The notes under the pieces are model-generated. The model did no database searches. It had not been told where the DNA came from and saw nothing but the letters and a program-made list of their open reading frames with translations. A stretch of DNA of 64,000 nt from Robertmurraya korlensis (GTDB taxonomy: Bacteria > Bacillota > Bacilli > Bacillales > Cytobacillaceae). The stretch spans positions 496,001-560,000 of the forward strand of contig NZ_JAMBNS010000001.1 in NCBI RefSeq assembly GCF_023715225.1. The letters are read 5' to 3'. Positions 16,832 to 26,130 of the stretch are shown piece by piece (position 1 is the stretch's first letter; each line of letters starts with the position of its first letter). The position numbers and the translations under genes are program-made.

Positions 16832-18736
16832 GTGGATCTATTATCAATTAAAGACCCTTCCTTTTTAAAAGGGCTTTCTCAACAACAACTAAAAGAATTA
16901 AGTAACGACATCAGACAATTTTTAATAGAAAAATTATCAGTTACGGGTGGGCATATTGGACCGAACTTAGGAGTAGTAGAGCTGACCATTGCTCTTCATA
17001 CTTGTTTTTCAAGCCCAAAAGATAAAATTTTATGGGATGTTGGTCACCAATCATATGTTCATAAAATTTTAACAGGTAGAGCCAGTGAATTTGATACGCT
17101 AAGACAATATAAAGGCTTATGTGGATTTCCAAAGATGATTGAAAGTGAACACGATGTATGGGAAACCGGCCATAGTTCTACCTCTTTATCCGCTGCTATG
17201 GGAATGGCGATCGCTAGGGATTTAAAAAAGGAAAAATCTTTTGTTGTCCCTGTAATTGGTGATGGCGCATTAACTGGTGGAATGGCATTAGAGGCATTAA
17301 ATCACATTGGTCATGAAAAGAAGAACCTCATCGTTGTCTTAAATGACAATGAGATGAGCATTGCACCAAATGTTGGAGCTCTTCACAGTATCTTAGGGCG
17401 ATTACGAACGGCTGGGAAATATCACTGGGCGAAAGATGAACTGGAGTATTTGTTAAAGAAAATTCCAGCTGTTGGAGGAAAATTAGCGACAACTGCTGAG
17501 CGGATAAAAGATAGCCTGAAGTATTTATTGGTTTCAGGTATGTTTTTTGAAGAGATGGGATTTACATATTTAGGACCAGTAGATGGTCATAATTATGATG
17601 AACTATTTGAAAATTTAGCATACGCAAAAAAGACAGAAGGACCGGTTCTTTTACACGTAATCACTAAAAAAGGGAAGGGATATCACCCTGCGGAAAGTGA
17701 TGTAGTGGGTACTTGGCACGGAACTGGACCGTATAAAATAGAAACGGGAGCTTTTCCAAAACCAGCTGAAACACCTCCGCCTGCTTGGAGTAAACTGGTT
17801 AGTGAAACGGTTCGAAGACTAGCACGTGAGGATGAGAGAATCGTTGCCATTACCCCTGCGATGCCTGTTGGATCGAAGCTTGAAGGATTTGCAAGTGAAT
17901 TCCCTGATCGTATGTTTGATGTGGGAATTGCTGAACAGCATGCTGCAACTGTAGCTGCAGGACTTGCAACCCAGAAGATGAAGCCGTTTTTAGCGATTTA
18001 TTCGACTTTCCTGCAACGAGCTTATGACCAAGTGGTTCATGATATTTGCCGTCAAAACTTAAATGTGTTTATTGGTATTGATCGTGCAGGGCTTGTAGGT
18101 GCTGATGGAGAAACGCATCAAGGAGTATTTGATATTGCCTTTATGAGACATGTACCAAATATGGTGTTGATGATGCCTAAAGATGAAAACGAAGGGCAAC
18201 ACATGGTCAATACAGCCTTAAAATATGATGATGGACCGATTGCTATGAGATTTCCTCGAGGAAATGGAGTGGGTGTTCCATTGGATGAGGATCTAAAAAC
18301 GATTCCAATCGGTACTTGGGAAGTATTAAAAGAAGGCGAGGATATAGCTATTTTAACTTTTGGGACAACGATTCCAATGGCGTTAGAAGCAGCAAATCAT
18401 CTTGAACAGCAGGGGATTCATGTGAAGGTCATCAATGCACGATTTATTAAACCGTTAGACCGTCAGATGCTCTCAGAGCTATTTGAAAATAAAATGCCTA
18501 TATTAACGATTGAAGAAGCGGTTCTTCAAGGTGGATTTGGAAGTTCTATTTTAGAGTTTGCGGCTGAAAATCGTTACTTTGATGCTGTGATTGATCGTAT
18601 GGGTATTCCAGATCAATTTATTGAGCATGGAAATGTTGATGAGTTATTGAAAGAAATTGATTTAACAGTGGATTCAACCATTCAGAAAGTAATCGAACTT
18701 ACACAGGTTAGAGGGAAAAAGGGTTCACTACTATGA
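16832..18736 (+). CDS. dxs: 1-deoxy-D-xylulose-5-phosphate synthase
   Basis: Dxs is the first enzyme of the MEP isoprenoid pathway and condenses pyruvate with glyceraldehyde 3-phosphate using thiamine diphosphate. The product of 634 residues begins [15 protein letters not shown], keeps [14 protein letters not shown], the ThDP/Mg motif [18 protein letters not shown]...NDNEMSI, and the transketolase C-terminal domains. I choose GTG 16832 by agreement with known Dxs N-termini; the upstream GTG at 16820 would add four residues. It overlaps the next gene by four bases. Confidence 0.95.
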   Translation: MDLLSIKDPSFLKGLSQQQLKELSNDIRQFLIEKLSVTGGHIGPNLGVVELTIALHTCFSSPKDKILWDVGHQSYVHKILTGRASEFDTLRQYKGLCGFPKMIESEHDVWETGHSSTSLSAAMGMAIARDLKKEKSFVVPVIGDGALTGGMALEALNHIGHEKKNLIVVLNDNEMSIAPNVGALHSILGRLRTAGKYHWAKDELEYLLKKIPAVGGKLATTAERIKDSLKYLLVSGMFFEEMGFTYLGPVDGHNYDELFENLAYAKKTEGPVLLHVITKKGKGYHPAESDVVGTWHGTGPYKIETGAFPKPAETPPPAWSKLVSETVRRLAREDERIVAITPAMPVGSKLEGFASEFPDRMFDVGIAEQHAATVAAGLATQKMKPFLAIYSTFLQRAYDQVVHDICRQNLNVFIGIDRAGLVGADGETHQGVFDIAFMRHVPNMVLMMPKDENEGQHMVNTALKYDDGPIAMRFPRGNGVGVPLDEDLKTIPIGTWEVLKEGEDIAILTFGTTIPMALEAANHLEQQGIHVKVINARFIKPLDRQMLSELFENKMPILTIEEAVLQGGFGSSILEFAAENRYFDAVIDRMGIPDQFIEHGNVDELLKEIDLTVDSTIQKVIELTQVRGKKGSLL

Positions 18737-19575
18737 AAAGTAAAAAGGAAAGAATTGACGTTCTGCTAGTTGAACGCGGGTTAATAGAAACTAGAGAAAA
18801 AGCGAAACGTGCGATTATGGCGGGACTCGTATATAGCAATGAAAACCGATTGGATAAACCAGGTGAGAAAATAAGTAGCGATCTTCCGTTAACGATAAAA
18901 GGTAATGTCATGCCCTATGTGAGTAGGGGGGGCTTAAAGTTAGAAAAAGCTCTGAATGAATTTGACGTACAAGTCGAAGGAAAGGTCTTGTTAGATATTG
19001 GTGCTTCCACCGGCGGATTTACGGACTGTGCACTACAAAATGGAGCTAAACAATCGTATGCCTTAGATGTCGGCTATAATCAGTTAGCATGGAAGCTAAG
19101 GCAAGATGAACGAGTCATCGTTATGGAACGGACAAATTTTCGTTATGTAACACCTGCTGATTTGACTGGTGATATGCCGAATTTTGCTTCCATAGATGTT
19201 TCGTTTATATCATTAAAGCTAATTCTCCCTGTTTTAAAAACTCTTCTAGTGCCTAACAGCGACATTATTGCTCTGGTCAAGCCACAATTTGAGGCTGGTA
19301 GAGAAGAGGTAGGGAAAAAGGGAATCGTAAGGGATCCCAAGGTACATGAAGCGGTTATTAATAAAATCATTGACCTTTCTTTGTCTCTTGGTTACGATGT
19401 CAAAAATCTATCGTTCTCACCAATCACCGGTGGCGATGGCAATATTGAGTTTTTACTCCATTTAGTCTGGGAAGGTGAAAAGGAACAAGGGCTGAACCAT
19501 CTTTCTAAGATGCCAAGTCAAATTGTTTCAGAAGCTCATGAAGTATTAAAATCTAAGGGGAATGTAGAAGGATAA
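18733..19575 (+). CDS. yqxC: TlyA-family rRNA methyltransferase / hemolysin A-like protein (YqxC)
   Basis: The 280-residue protein has an N-terminal S4 RNA-binding domain (about 6-65, [28 protein letters not shown]) and an FtsJ-like methyltransferase domain with [17 protein letters not shown] as the SAM-binding motif and VKPQFEAGR further on. Mycobacterial TlyA is a 2'-O-methyltransferase acting on 16S and 23S rRNA; the Bacillus role is inferred. Its start overlaps the end of dxs, and argR follows. Confidence 0.92.
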   Translation: MKSKKERIDVLLVERGLIETREKAKRAIMAGLVYSNENRLDKPGEKISSDLPLTIKGNVMPYVSRGGLKLEKALNEFDVQVEGKVLLDIGASTGGFTDCALQNGAKQSYALDVGYNQLAWKLRQDERVIVMERTNFRYVTPADLTGDMPNFASIDVSFISLKLILPVLKTLLVPNSDIIALVKPQFEAGREEVGKKGIVRDPKVHEAVINKIIDLSLSLGYDVKNLSFSPITGGDGNIEFLLHLVWEGEKEQGLNHLSKMPSQIVSEAHEVLKSKGNVEG

Positions 19576-19633
19576 GCGTCATGCTTGTTCTTCTTTTTAT
19601 TGTAGGTATACTTTGACGAGATAAGCAAAAGGA

Positions 19634-19647
19634 TGTATATTTATACA
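19634..19647 (+). promoter_or_regulatory. ARG box upstream of argR
   Basis: TGTATATTTATACA fits the ArgR operator core TGNATWWWWATNCA at every constrained position and is nearly palindromic. It lies about 72 bases before the argR start codon, so autoregulation is likely. Confidence 0.65.
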
Positions 19648-19718
19648 TATATACTACAAAAGTTGAAAATATATTACAAAATATTACAGAGTTCTTGAAA
19701 GCAATCAGGGGTGAAAAC

Positions 19719-20168
19719 ATGAATAAAGGTCAACGTCATATTAAAATTAGAGAAATTATTACGAGCAATGATATTGAGACACAAGATGAATTAGTGGATG
19801 AACTAAAGTTTGCTGGATTTAATGTAACACAAGCAACCATTTCGAGAGATATTAAAGAACTACACTTAGTAAAAGTGCCTCTAATGGATGGAAGATACAA
19901 ATATAGTCTTCCTGCCGATCAACGATTTAATCCTCTCCAAAAATTAAAGAGAAATTTAATGGATGCCTTCGTTCGAATTGATAGCGCAGGTCACTTACTT
20001 GTTATGAAAACATTACCAGGTAATGCGATGGCCATTGGTGCACTGATAGATAACTTAGATTGGGAAGAGATTTTAGGAACGATTTGTGGAGATGATACGA
20101 TCCTTATTATTTGTAGAAAAGAAGAAGAAACGATTACGATTTCCAATCGATTCCTTGAAATGCTCTAA
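19719..20168 (+). CDS. argR: Arginine repressor ArgR/AhrC
   Basis: The 149-residue regulator matches AhrC in length. It begins [29 protein letters not shown], a winged-helix DNA-binding domain with the [16 protein letters not shown] recognition region, and ends with the arginine-binding hexamerisation domain ([14 protein letters not shown]). It represses arginine synthesis and activates catabolism. The ATG at 19719 follows AGGGGTGA; the more upstream in-frame ATG at 19695 lacks a site. The argR-recN order is conserved in Bacillus. Confidence 0.96.
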   Translation: MNKGQRHIKIREIITSNDIETQDELVDELKFAGFNVTQATISRDIKELHLVKVPLMDGRYKYSLPADQRFNPLQKLKRNLMDAFVRIDSAGHLLVMKTLPGNAMAIGALIDNLDWEEILGTICGDDTILIICRKEEETITISNRFLEML

Positions 20169-20184
20169 ATAGAGGTGAAACCAG

Positions 20185-21873
20185 TTGTTAACCGAGTTGT
20201 CGATTAAAAACTTTGCAATTATTGAAAACCTAACTGTGTCTTTTACAAAAGGATTGACAGTTTTAACAGGTGAAACAGGAGCAGGTAAATCGATTATAAT
20301 CGATGCTGTTCATCTTCTTGTCGGGGGAAGAGGTTCATCAGAATTTGTGCGACATGGAGAAGAAAAAGCTGAAATTGAAGGGCTTTTCCAATTAGAGAGC
20401 TTGACACATCCTAGCTATCAAAAAGCCGAAGAGTTTGGTATAGAGATTGAAGAGGGAATGCTTATCTTAAGAAGAGATATATCACAATCGGGTAAAAGTG
20501 TTTGTCGCATAAACGGCAAACTAGTGACGATATCTACCTTGCGTGAAATTGGGTCCACGTTAATTGATATTCATGGACAACATGAGCACCAAGAATTAAT
20601 GGAGGAATCCAAGCACCAAAAGCTTTTAGACCAATTCGGTGCAAAAATAATATCAAGGCAACTAGAAGAATATTCGAAATTATATCGAAGCTATGAGCAG
20701 ACCTCCAAAAGGCTAAAAAGTTTGAGTGAAAATGAACAGAAAATGGCACATCGATTAGATTTGATTCAATTCCAATTTGATGAAATTCAAAAAGCACAGT
20801 TAGTGATTAATGAAGATGATCAATTACTTGAAGAAAAGAAACAATTGTCTAATTTTGAGAAGGTTTATGAAGGCCTTTCTAATAGTTATTCTGTACTTCA
20901 GGGAGATCAAAAGGGATTGGATTGGATTGGGCTTTTAATGAGTCATTTAGAAGATGTTTCAAGTGTCGATCAACAATATCAAGAACTAGCTGATACGGTT
21001 TCGACTAGTTACTACGCCTTAGAGGATGTTGCTAGAGAGCTTAGAAGTAAAATGGATAGTCTTGAATTCAACCCAGAACGTTTGCACGATATTGAAAGCA
21101 GACTAAACGAAATAAATCAGCTAAAGAGAAAATATGGGAAAACGATTGAAGAGATTATAGAATACTCAGCTAAAATTGAAGAAGAGATAGAAACACTACA
21201 AAATAAAGAAACACATATCAATGCCTTAAGTAAGGAACTAGTAGCGATCAAGAAAGATTTAGTTCTCGAAGCGAAAGAGTTGACCTCTGCACGGTTACAG
21301 TTTGCGGAGAAGCTAACAAAATCCATACACCGTGAATTAAAAGAGCTTTATATGGATAAAACAGTATTTGAAGTACGTTTTCATTCGGATTATGATGTGT
21401 TCACTCCTACAGGGTGTGATCAAATCGAATTTTTTATCTCGACAAATCCAGGAGAACCATTAAAGCCACTATCCAAGGTAGCTTCTGGTGGAGAGTTATC
21501 GAGAATGATGCTTGCCTTAAAAAGTATTTTTTCAAAACATCAAGGTGTTACTTCCATTATTTTCGACGAAGTCGATACAGGAGTGTCAGGACGTGTTGCA
21601 CAAGCCATTGCAGAAAAGATTTATAAAGTAGCTGTTTCATCACAGGTACTTTGTATTTCCCATTTGCCTCAAGTCGCAGCTATGGCTGATACCCATCTTT
21701 ATATTTCAAAGGTTACCCAAAAGGGAAGAACAAAAACCTCAGTGCAATCATTATCAGAGCCAGATAAGGTAAAAGAAATTGGACGAATGATATCTGGAGT
21801 AGAAATCACCGATTTGACCCGTGAACATGCGAAAGAATTACTCCATTTAGCTAAAGAAATGAAGGTAACTTGA
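20185..21873 (+). CDS. recN: DNA repair protein RecN
   Basis: An SMC-like ATPase that gathers DNA ends in double-strand-break repair. It has an N-terminal Walker A GETGAGKS (about 29-36), central coiled-coil arms, a GGELSRMMLALKSIF signature and Walker B IIFDEVDTGVSG near residue 460. The length of 562 is slightly under the 576 of B. subtilis. The TTG start follows AGAGGTGA at good spacing. A terminator lies directly after the stop. Confidence 0.96.
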   Translation: MLTELSIKNFAIIENLTVSFTKGLTVLTGETGAGKSIIIDAVHLLVGGRGSSEFVRHGEEKAEIEGLFQLESLTHPSYQKAEEFGIEIEEGMLILRRDISQSGKSVCRINGKLVTISTLREIGSTLIDIHGQHEHQELMEESKHQKLLDQFGAKIISRQLEEYSKLYRSYEQTSKRLKSLSENEQKMAHRLDLIQFQFDEIQKAQLVINEDDQLLEEKKQLSNFEKVYEGLSNSYSVLQGDQKGLDWIGLLMSHLEDVSSVDQQYQELADTVSTSYYALEDVARELRSKMDSLEFNPERLHDIESRLNEINQLKRKYGKTIEEIIEYSAKIEEEIETLQNKETHINALSKELVAIKKDLVLEAKELTSARLQFAEKLTKSIHRELKELYMDKTVFEVRFHSDYDVFTPTGCDQIEFFISTNPGEPLKPLSKVASGGELSRMMLALKSIFSKHQGVTSIIFDEVDTGVSGRVAQAIAEKIYKVAVSSQVLCISHLPQVAAMADTHLYISKVTQKGRTKTSVQSLSEPDKVKEIGRMISGVEITDLTREHAKELLHLAKEMKVT

Positions 21874-21901
21874 AAAGCTATCCATAACGGGTAGCTTTTT
21901 T
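21873..21901 (+). terminator. Terminator after recN
   Basis: AAAAGCTA-TCC pairs with GGG-TAGCTTTT around a short ATAAC loop, and the right arm runs into seven T ending at 21901. Confidence 0.8.
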
Positions 21902-22003
21902 ATATCGGAAAAGGTTATAAATGCGACTCAAGCAGGCAAAATTAAAGATGTAGCCATAAAGAAGAAAAAAGTGTGTGTGGACTAGAAGCGAGGAGAGTGA
22001 AAG

Positions 22004-23293
22004 ATGTTGAGGCATGAACTTCTTAGAAAAATAATTGGTGGAATTCTCCTTGTTTCATTAGTTGCCATAGGATTTTCGAAACCGTTTCAAGATTACCTTA
22101 GTATCCCCAAAAGCGTTACCCTGTTTGAAGGTGAAAACCTTATTTTACAAAAATCTACTCCTGTATCTGCTGCCGTCACAGCAAATTCAACTCTTTCTAT
22201 TCAACAAGATGATCAAACCGTGTCATTACAAGCAAAGAAATACGGGAAAGATGAAATGCTGCTTGAACTAGCAGGTTTCCCAATTAAAAAGGTCGATGTA
22301 GATGTATTAAAGGATTTTAAAGTCATTCCAGGTGGACAATCTATCGGTGTAAAGCTGAATACGGTAGGAGTCCTTGTCGTTGGTCACCATCAAGTAAATA
22401 CAGCAGAAGGCAAGAAATCTCCAGGTGAAATTGCAGGAATTAAAGTAGGCGACATTATTACAAAAATTAACGGGCAAAAAATTGAAAAAATGTCGGATGT
22501 AGCACCATTTGTTCAAACCGCAGGTCAAAAGGGTGAACCATTAAATATTGAAGTAAGCAGAGAAGATGGCAAAATCGAAACAAAGCTTATGCCATTAAAG
22601 GAAACAGGAGAAGAGAATTTTAAACTCGGCTTATATATTCGTGATTCGGCGGCTGGTATTGGAACAATGACTTTTTATCATCCTGAATCCAAAAAGTATG
22701 GTGCTTTAGGACATGTTATTTCGGACATGGACACGAAAAAGCCAATCGTAGTTGAGGATGGTCAAATTGTTCGCTCAACAGTCACGTCTATTGAAAAAGG
22801 AAGCAATGGAGATCCAGGTGAAAAACTTGCCCGTTTCTCTTCCGATAAAGAAGTAATTGGTGACATTCAAAGAAATAGCCCTTTTGGAATATTTGGTAAG
22901 CTTTCAAAAGAAATTACCAATGGAGTAATGGATAAAGCCCTTCCTATTGCCCTCTCACATCAGGTTAAAGAGGGTCCAGCTAAGATATTAACGGTTGTAG
23001 ATAATGATCAAGTTAAATTATTTGATATCGAAATTGTAAGCACCATTCCTCAAAAATTTCCGGCTACCAAAGGAATGGTCATTAAGGTAACTGACCCCGA
23101 GTTACTTGAAAAAACAGGTGGGATTGTTCAAGGGATGAGCGGAAGTCCGATCATTCAGGATAATAAGGTCGTTGGAGCAGTAACGCATGTGTTCGTCAAT
23201 GACCCTACTTCAGGCTATGGTGTTCATATCGAATGGATGCTAAATGAAGCAGGTATCGATATTTACGAAAAACCACGAGAAAAGGCAAGTTAA
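22004..23293 (+). CDS. spoIVB: SpoIVB serine peptidase
   Basis: SpoIVB is made in the forespore, secreted into the intermembrane space and cleaves SpoIVFA to trigger SigK activation. The 429-residue product has an N-terminal membrane anchor (about 12-28), a PDZ domain (about 110-200, [21 protein letters not shown]) and an S55 peptidase domain with H in GALGHVISD and the catalytic S381 in GMSGSPI. The ATG follows GCGAGGAGAG. It lies between recN and spo0A, as in B. subtilis. Confidence 0.97.
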   Translation: MLRHELLRKIIGGILLVSLVAIGFSKPFQDYLSIPKSVTLFEGENLILQKSTPVSAAVTANSTLSIQQDDQTVSLQAKKYGKDEMLLELAGFPIKKVDVDVLKDFKVIPGGQSIGVKLNTVGVLVVGHHQVNTAEGKKSPGEIAGIKVGDIITKINGQKIEKMSDVAPFVQTAGQKGEPLNIEVSREDGKIETKLMPLKETGEENFKLGLYIRDSAAGIGTMTFYHPESKKYGALGHVISDMDTKKPIVVEDGQIVRSTVTSIEKGSNGDPGEKLARFSSDKEVIGDIQRNSPFGIFGKLSKEITNGVMDKALPIALSHQVKEGPAKILTVVDNDQVKLFDIEIVSTIPQKFPATKGMVIKVTDPELLEKTGGIVQGMSGSPIIQDNKVVGAVTHVFVNDPTSGYGVHIEWMLNEAGIDIYEKPREKAS

Positions 23294-23296
23294 GGT

Positions 23297-23322
23297 GGAG
23301 GCTTTACGCCTCTCCCTTTTTT
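23297..23322 (+). terminator. Terminator after spoIVB
   Basis: GGAGGC pairs with GCCTC-TCC around TTTAC, followed by six or more T. It separates spoIVB from the spo0A promoter region. Confidence 0.7.
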
Positions 23323-23338
23323 CATTCAATATAAAGAT

Positions 23339-23350
23339 TTTTCGACAAAA
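23339..23350 (-). promoter_or_regulatory. 0A box, minus orientation
   Basis: Read on the minus strand, TTTTGTCGAAAA contains the perfect Spo0A core TGTCGAA (plus-strand 23341-23347). A weaker copy, AGTCGAA, lies at 23361-23367. Confidence 0.7.
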
Positions 23351-23430
23351 GCACAGAAATAGTCGAATACGGGCGAAAACCGAAGAAAAATAGAGATTTA
23401 TACCATTTTTTTAGATTTTTTCAAAAAAGA

Positions 23431-23459
23431 AAAGGATTTACTGTTGCATTGTCGAATTG
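23431..23459 (+). promoter_or_regulatory. SigH promoter (Ps) of spo0A with embedded 0A box
   Basis: AAAGGATTT (23431-23439) and GTCGAATTG (23451-23459) match the SigH elements RNAGGAWWW and RNNGAATWW. The -10 overlaps TGTCGAA at 23450-23456, a perfect 0A box, as in the sporulation promoter of B. subtilis spo0A. Confidence 0.8.
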
Positions 23460-23522
23460 GTTAGTAGATTATATATATAGATAATTGTTCAGGTGAGAAT
23501 ACTTTCGAGGAGGAAATATGTA

Positions 23523-24326
23523 GTGAAAAAGATAAAAGTATGTGTAGTTGATGATAATAGAGAGCTAGTTGGCTTACTTAAGGACTATTTAGTGTCCCAA
23601 GAAGATATGGAAGTCGTTGGAGCAGCTCATAATGGTCAAGAATGTCTGGATTTATTAGATAAAGTGTCTCCTGATGTTCTTGTGTTAGATATCATTATGC
23701 CACACTTAGATGGACTTGCGGTTCTTGAAAAGTTGCGTGAAACTCGAAAGTCTCCGATGCCGAACGTTATTATGCTTACAGCATTCGGCCAAGAGGACGT
23801 TACTAAGAAAGCGGTAGAACTGGGAGCTTCTTACTTTATTTTAAAACCATTCGATTTAGAGAATTTAGGAAACCATATTCGTCAAGTGAGTGGAAAAACA
23901 AGTGCAGTCATGAGAACGACCTCGCCATTAACAACTAGTCCAATGTATCGTCAACAAATGGAATCAAAGCCGAAAAATTTGGATGCCAGTATTACTAGCA
24001 TCATCCATGAAATTGGTGTACCGGCTCATATTAAGGGGTATTTATATTTACGTGAAGCTATTTCTATGGTTTACAACGATATCGAACTGCTGGGATCAAT
24101 TACGAAGGTGTTGTATCCTGATATTGCAAAGAAATATAATACTACGGCTAGCCGTGTAGAACGTGCCATTCGTCATGCTATTGAGGTAGCTTGGAGTCGT
24201 GGAAATATCGACAGCATTTCGAGTCTTTTCGGTTATACAGTGAGCATGTCAAAAGCAAAACCGACAAATTCCGAATTTATCGCGATGGTTGCTGATAAGC
24301 TTCGTTTAGAGCACAAGGCTTCTTGA
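23523..24326 (+). CDS. spo0A: Sporulation transcription factor Spo0A
   Basis: Master regulator of sporulation entry and end point of the phosphorelay. The 267-residue protein has a receiver domain with D10, D11 and the phospho-acceptor D56 in [11 protein letters not shown], a variable linker (about 125-150), and a DNA-binding effector domain that is almost invariant, from [20 protein letters not shown] to [10 protein letters not shown] choose GTG at 23523, nine bases after GAGGAGG, as in B. subtilis. An ATG directly followed by TAG lies between the site and this GTG. Confidence 0.98.
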   Translation: MKKIKVCVVDDNRELVGLLKDYLVSQEDMEVVGAAHNGQECLDLLDKVSPDVLVLDIIMPHLDGLAVLEKLRETRKSPMPNVIMLTAFGQEDVTKKAVELGASYFILKPFDLENLGNHIRQVSGKTSAVMRTTSPLTTSPMYRQQMESKPKNLDASITSIIHEIGVPAHIKGYLYLREAISMVYNDIELLGSITKVLYPDIAKKYNTTASRVERAIRHAIEVAWSRGNIDSISSLFGYTVSMSKAKPTNSEFIAMVADKLRLEHKAS

Positions 24327-24382
24327 AAGAGTTAGAAGAAAAGTAAAGCCATCATTCAGTAATTTTATTTATAAGGAAAGTA

Positions 24383-24415
24383 AAAACCCAATGACATTTG
24401 TGTTCATTGGGTTTT
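24383..24415. terminator. Bidirectional terminator after spo0A
   Basis: AAAACCCAATGA and TCATTGGGTTTT form a 12-bp perfect stem around CATTTGTGT. It sits between spo0A and the end of the convergent SPOCS-like gene and can serve both. Confidence 0.85.
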
Positions 24416-24430
24416 GTGTGGTTATAGGGA

Positions 24431-25231
24431 TTAATAATGGTGGTGGTTATCTTTATCCTCGTCGTGCTTACATACATGTTTCTGCATTTTTACCTGTTGG
24501 TTTTGTAAAACTTTTAAAGTCAGTTCAACAACCATTTTTTCTTCGATTTTTGTGAAGGTACCTTCTTCGAATGGCGCACAAATTTCTCCCTCTGGTCCAA
24601 AGACCGTCCCCATTTTTCTATTAAGAGCTTCATCCATTTCAATAAAATGACTTGAGATTAATTCGCAATAAGGGAGCTCGTTGAAAACCTCACCACTAAT
24701 TTGGTTGAACTCGGAGAGGTCAGCTGAAAGCAATTTTTCTTTGGAAGCAAATCCGTGCGGTAGTGGGGAAGACTTAAAATACTCGAACTCAGTCGTTTTA
24801 GGACCAACTTTAAAAGCAGGTTTGCTTAAAAAGTCAATTTGAGTGACTGCTTGGAATGGGACATCGACCGTTAAGGAGTGAATGCTTGAAGAGACAAAAT
24901 CCTTCCCTCCTGCTTTAGGGGTTGCGTATTGGATGTTTTTTCTAACAAATCCCTTTAAGAATAGCTTATTTGTCGGCAGCAATAGACGACATTGTACTAG
25001 TTTAAGGTTTTTCTTAATTTTTTTGATTTCTAATACTGGCTCAGGAAACTCAATAATAGTATCAAGATCGAGTTGTACAGTTGTTTCCCCTAATACTACA
25101 GGAACTTTCATAAAAGGAAACGAATTTACTACCTCTGGTTTTACGGGTGTGTTACTTACCTCATGTTGAACAGATGATGATTTGACAACTTTCTTTTTTT
25201 CGTTAGAATCATAATGCTCAAAAAATGACAT
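24431..25231 (-). CDS. SPOCS-domain-like (DUF3794-type) putative spore-surface protein
   Basis: A 266-residue soluble protein with no signal peptide. Residues about 40-105 read as a SPOCS/DUF3794-like module: VPVVLGETTVQ, EPVLEIKKIKKNLKLVQCRLL and LFLKGFVRKNIQYAT, the last being a hallmark of CsxC-type clostridial spore proteins and SipL-like morphogenetic proteins. The tail is charged and histidine-rich (HKHD-like, ending NHHHY). The ATG follows AAAGGGGAAAG. A SigK-like promoter upstream and the spo0A neighbourhood suggest a coat or exosporium role, but I cannot assign one. Confidence 0.65.
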   Translation of the reverse strand: MSFFEHYDSNEKKKVVKSSSVQHEVSNTPVKPEVVNSFPFMKVPVVLGETTVQLDLDTIIEFPEPVLEIKKIKKNLKLVQCRLLLPTNKLFLKGFVRKNIQYATPKAGGKDFVSSSIHSLTVDVPFQAVTQIDFLSKPAFKVGPKTTEFEYFKSSPLPHGFASKEKLLSADLSEFNQISGEVFNELPYCELISSHFIEMDEALNRKMGTVFGPEGEICAPFEEGTFTKIEEKMVVELTLKVLQNQQVKMQKHVCKHDEDKDNHHHY

Positions 25232-25268
25232 GTAAACTTTCCCCTTTCGAATGCTTGATTTACATGAT

Positions 25269-25296
25269 TAGTGTATGAATCCCTTGTCCCGATGTA
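25269..25296 (-). promoter_or_regulatory. Possible SigK promoter for the SPOCS-like gene
   Basis: On the minus strand, CATACACTA (25277 to 25269) matches the SigK -10 CATANNNTA, and TACA (25296 to 25293) lies 15 bases further upstream where an AC-containing -35 is expected. Confidence 0.45.
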
Positions 25297-25345
25297 TGGA
25301 CGAATGGACAGGTGTTTTAGCCTGTTTATGTTTGGTGCATAACAA

Positions 25346-25373
25346 AGAAGGAACTATAAAAACAGTTCCTTCT
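25346..25373 (-). terminator. Hairpin after the second SPOCS-like gene
   Basis: AGAAGGAACT and AGTTCCTTCT form a perfect 10-bp stem. On the minus strand only a short T-rich stretch follows, so it is a moderate terminator for the gene ending at 25377. Confidence 0.6.
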
Positions 25374-25376
25374 GGA

Positions 25377-25958
25377 CTAAAGTTTAATTATTTGGTTTTG
25401 CCATATCCTGAACTGTTTTTCACAATAAAGATCCAATAATAGAATGGAGGTAGTACCCTCTTCTTTTATATTCTTTGTTGTAATAATTTTTGTGGATATG
25501 ATTTCAAATTTAGGTGCTTCATTTTGATAAATCGTTTGTTCAAAGTGAGTGGAAGATTCTGTTTGTTGGTCTTGGTTAATGAATTCATACTGTGATTTTT
25601 CATTGCTCAAAGGAATCATCGGAGGGTATGTATATTCTAATTGACATGTTTTTTTCCACGGAATAAGAAGATTTTCCATGTGAATATTAGAGTTGTTATG
25701 TTTGGTGTAGGTGATTTCAGCATGAAGTTTACCGGAAATCCAAAGTCGGTTTGCTACTAGATTTATTTGATACTCAGGGTAAGTGGTAGTCCAGTTGATA
25801 TCTAATATTTTGTTTGTTCTTTCGCTAATTTTAATGTTTTTATTAATGGTAAAGTCAAACTTTGAATGTACAATTTCGACTGGTACTCTTATATAACGGG
25901 GGACGCCTGAATTAGAATTTGAAAGTTGCTCATAAGAGTGATGATTATTTTCATTCAT
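25377..25958 (-). CDS. Second SPOCS-like putative spore-surface protein
   Basis: The 193-residue protein has an Asn/Ser-rich N-terminus and then RVPVEIVHSKFDFTINKNI and LVANRLWISGKLHAEITYT, which mirror the VPVVLGE and LFLKGFVRKNIQYAT positions of its neighbour, so the two are likely distant paralogues. No membrane segment, no signal peptide, and base use is AT-richer than nearby core genes. The ATG has TAGGGAT upstream. The function is unknown; a coat-associated role is inferred only from the domain and the location. Confidence 0.55.
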   Translation of the reverse strand: MNENNHHSYEQLSNSNSGVPRYIRVPVEIVHSKFDFTINKNIKISERTNKILDINWTTTYPEYQINLVANRLWISGKLHAEITYTKHNNSNIHMENLLIPWKKTCQLEYTYPPMIPLSNEKSQYEFINQDQQTESSTHFEQTIYQNEAPKFEIISTKIITTKNIKEEGTTSILLLDLYCEKQFRIWQNQIIKL

Positions 25959-26130
25959 AGAAATCCCTACTAACCTTAATTTATTTACTTAAAAATATGA
26001 TATTGGTCTCATAGTTATCACTTGTTGGGACAAAGTTTTGTTTTTATATGAAGATAATTGAACACGTATATTCAAGAAAGTATCTTTCATATATACTTAA
26101 AGTACTATTATGATTAGGGTGACGGCATTC

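Noticed and set aside
19576-19610. Terminator after the TlyA-family gene
   Set aside because: AAGC/GCTT gives only a four-base stem before a T-rich run; too weak to call.
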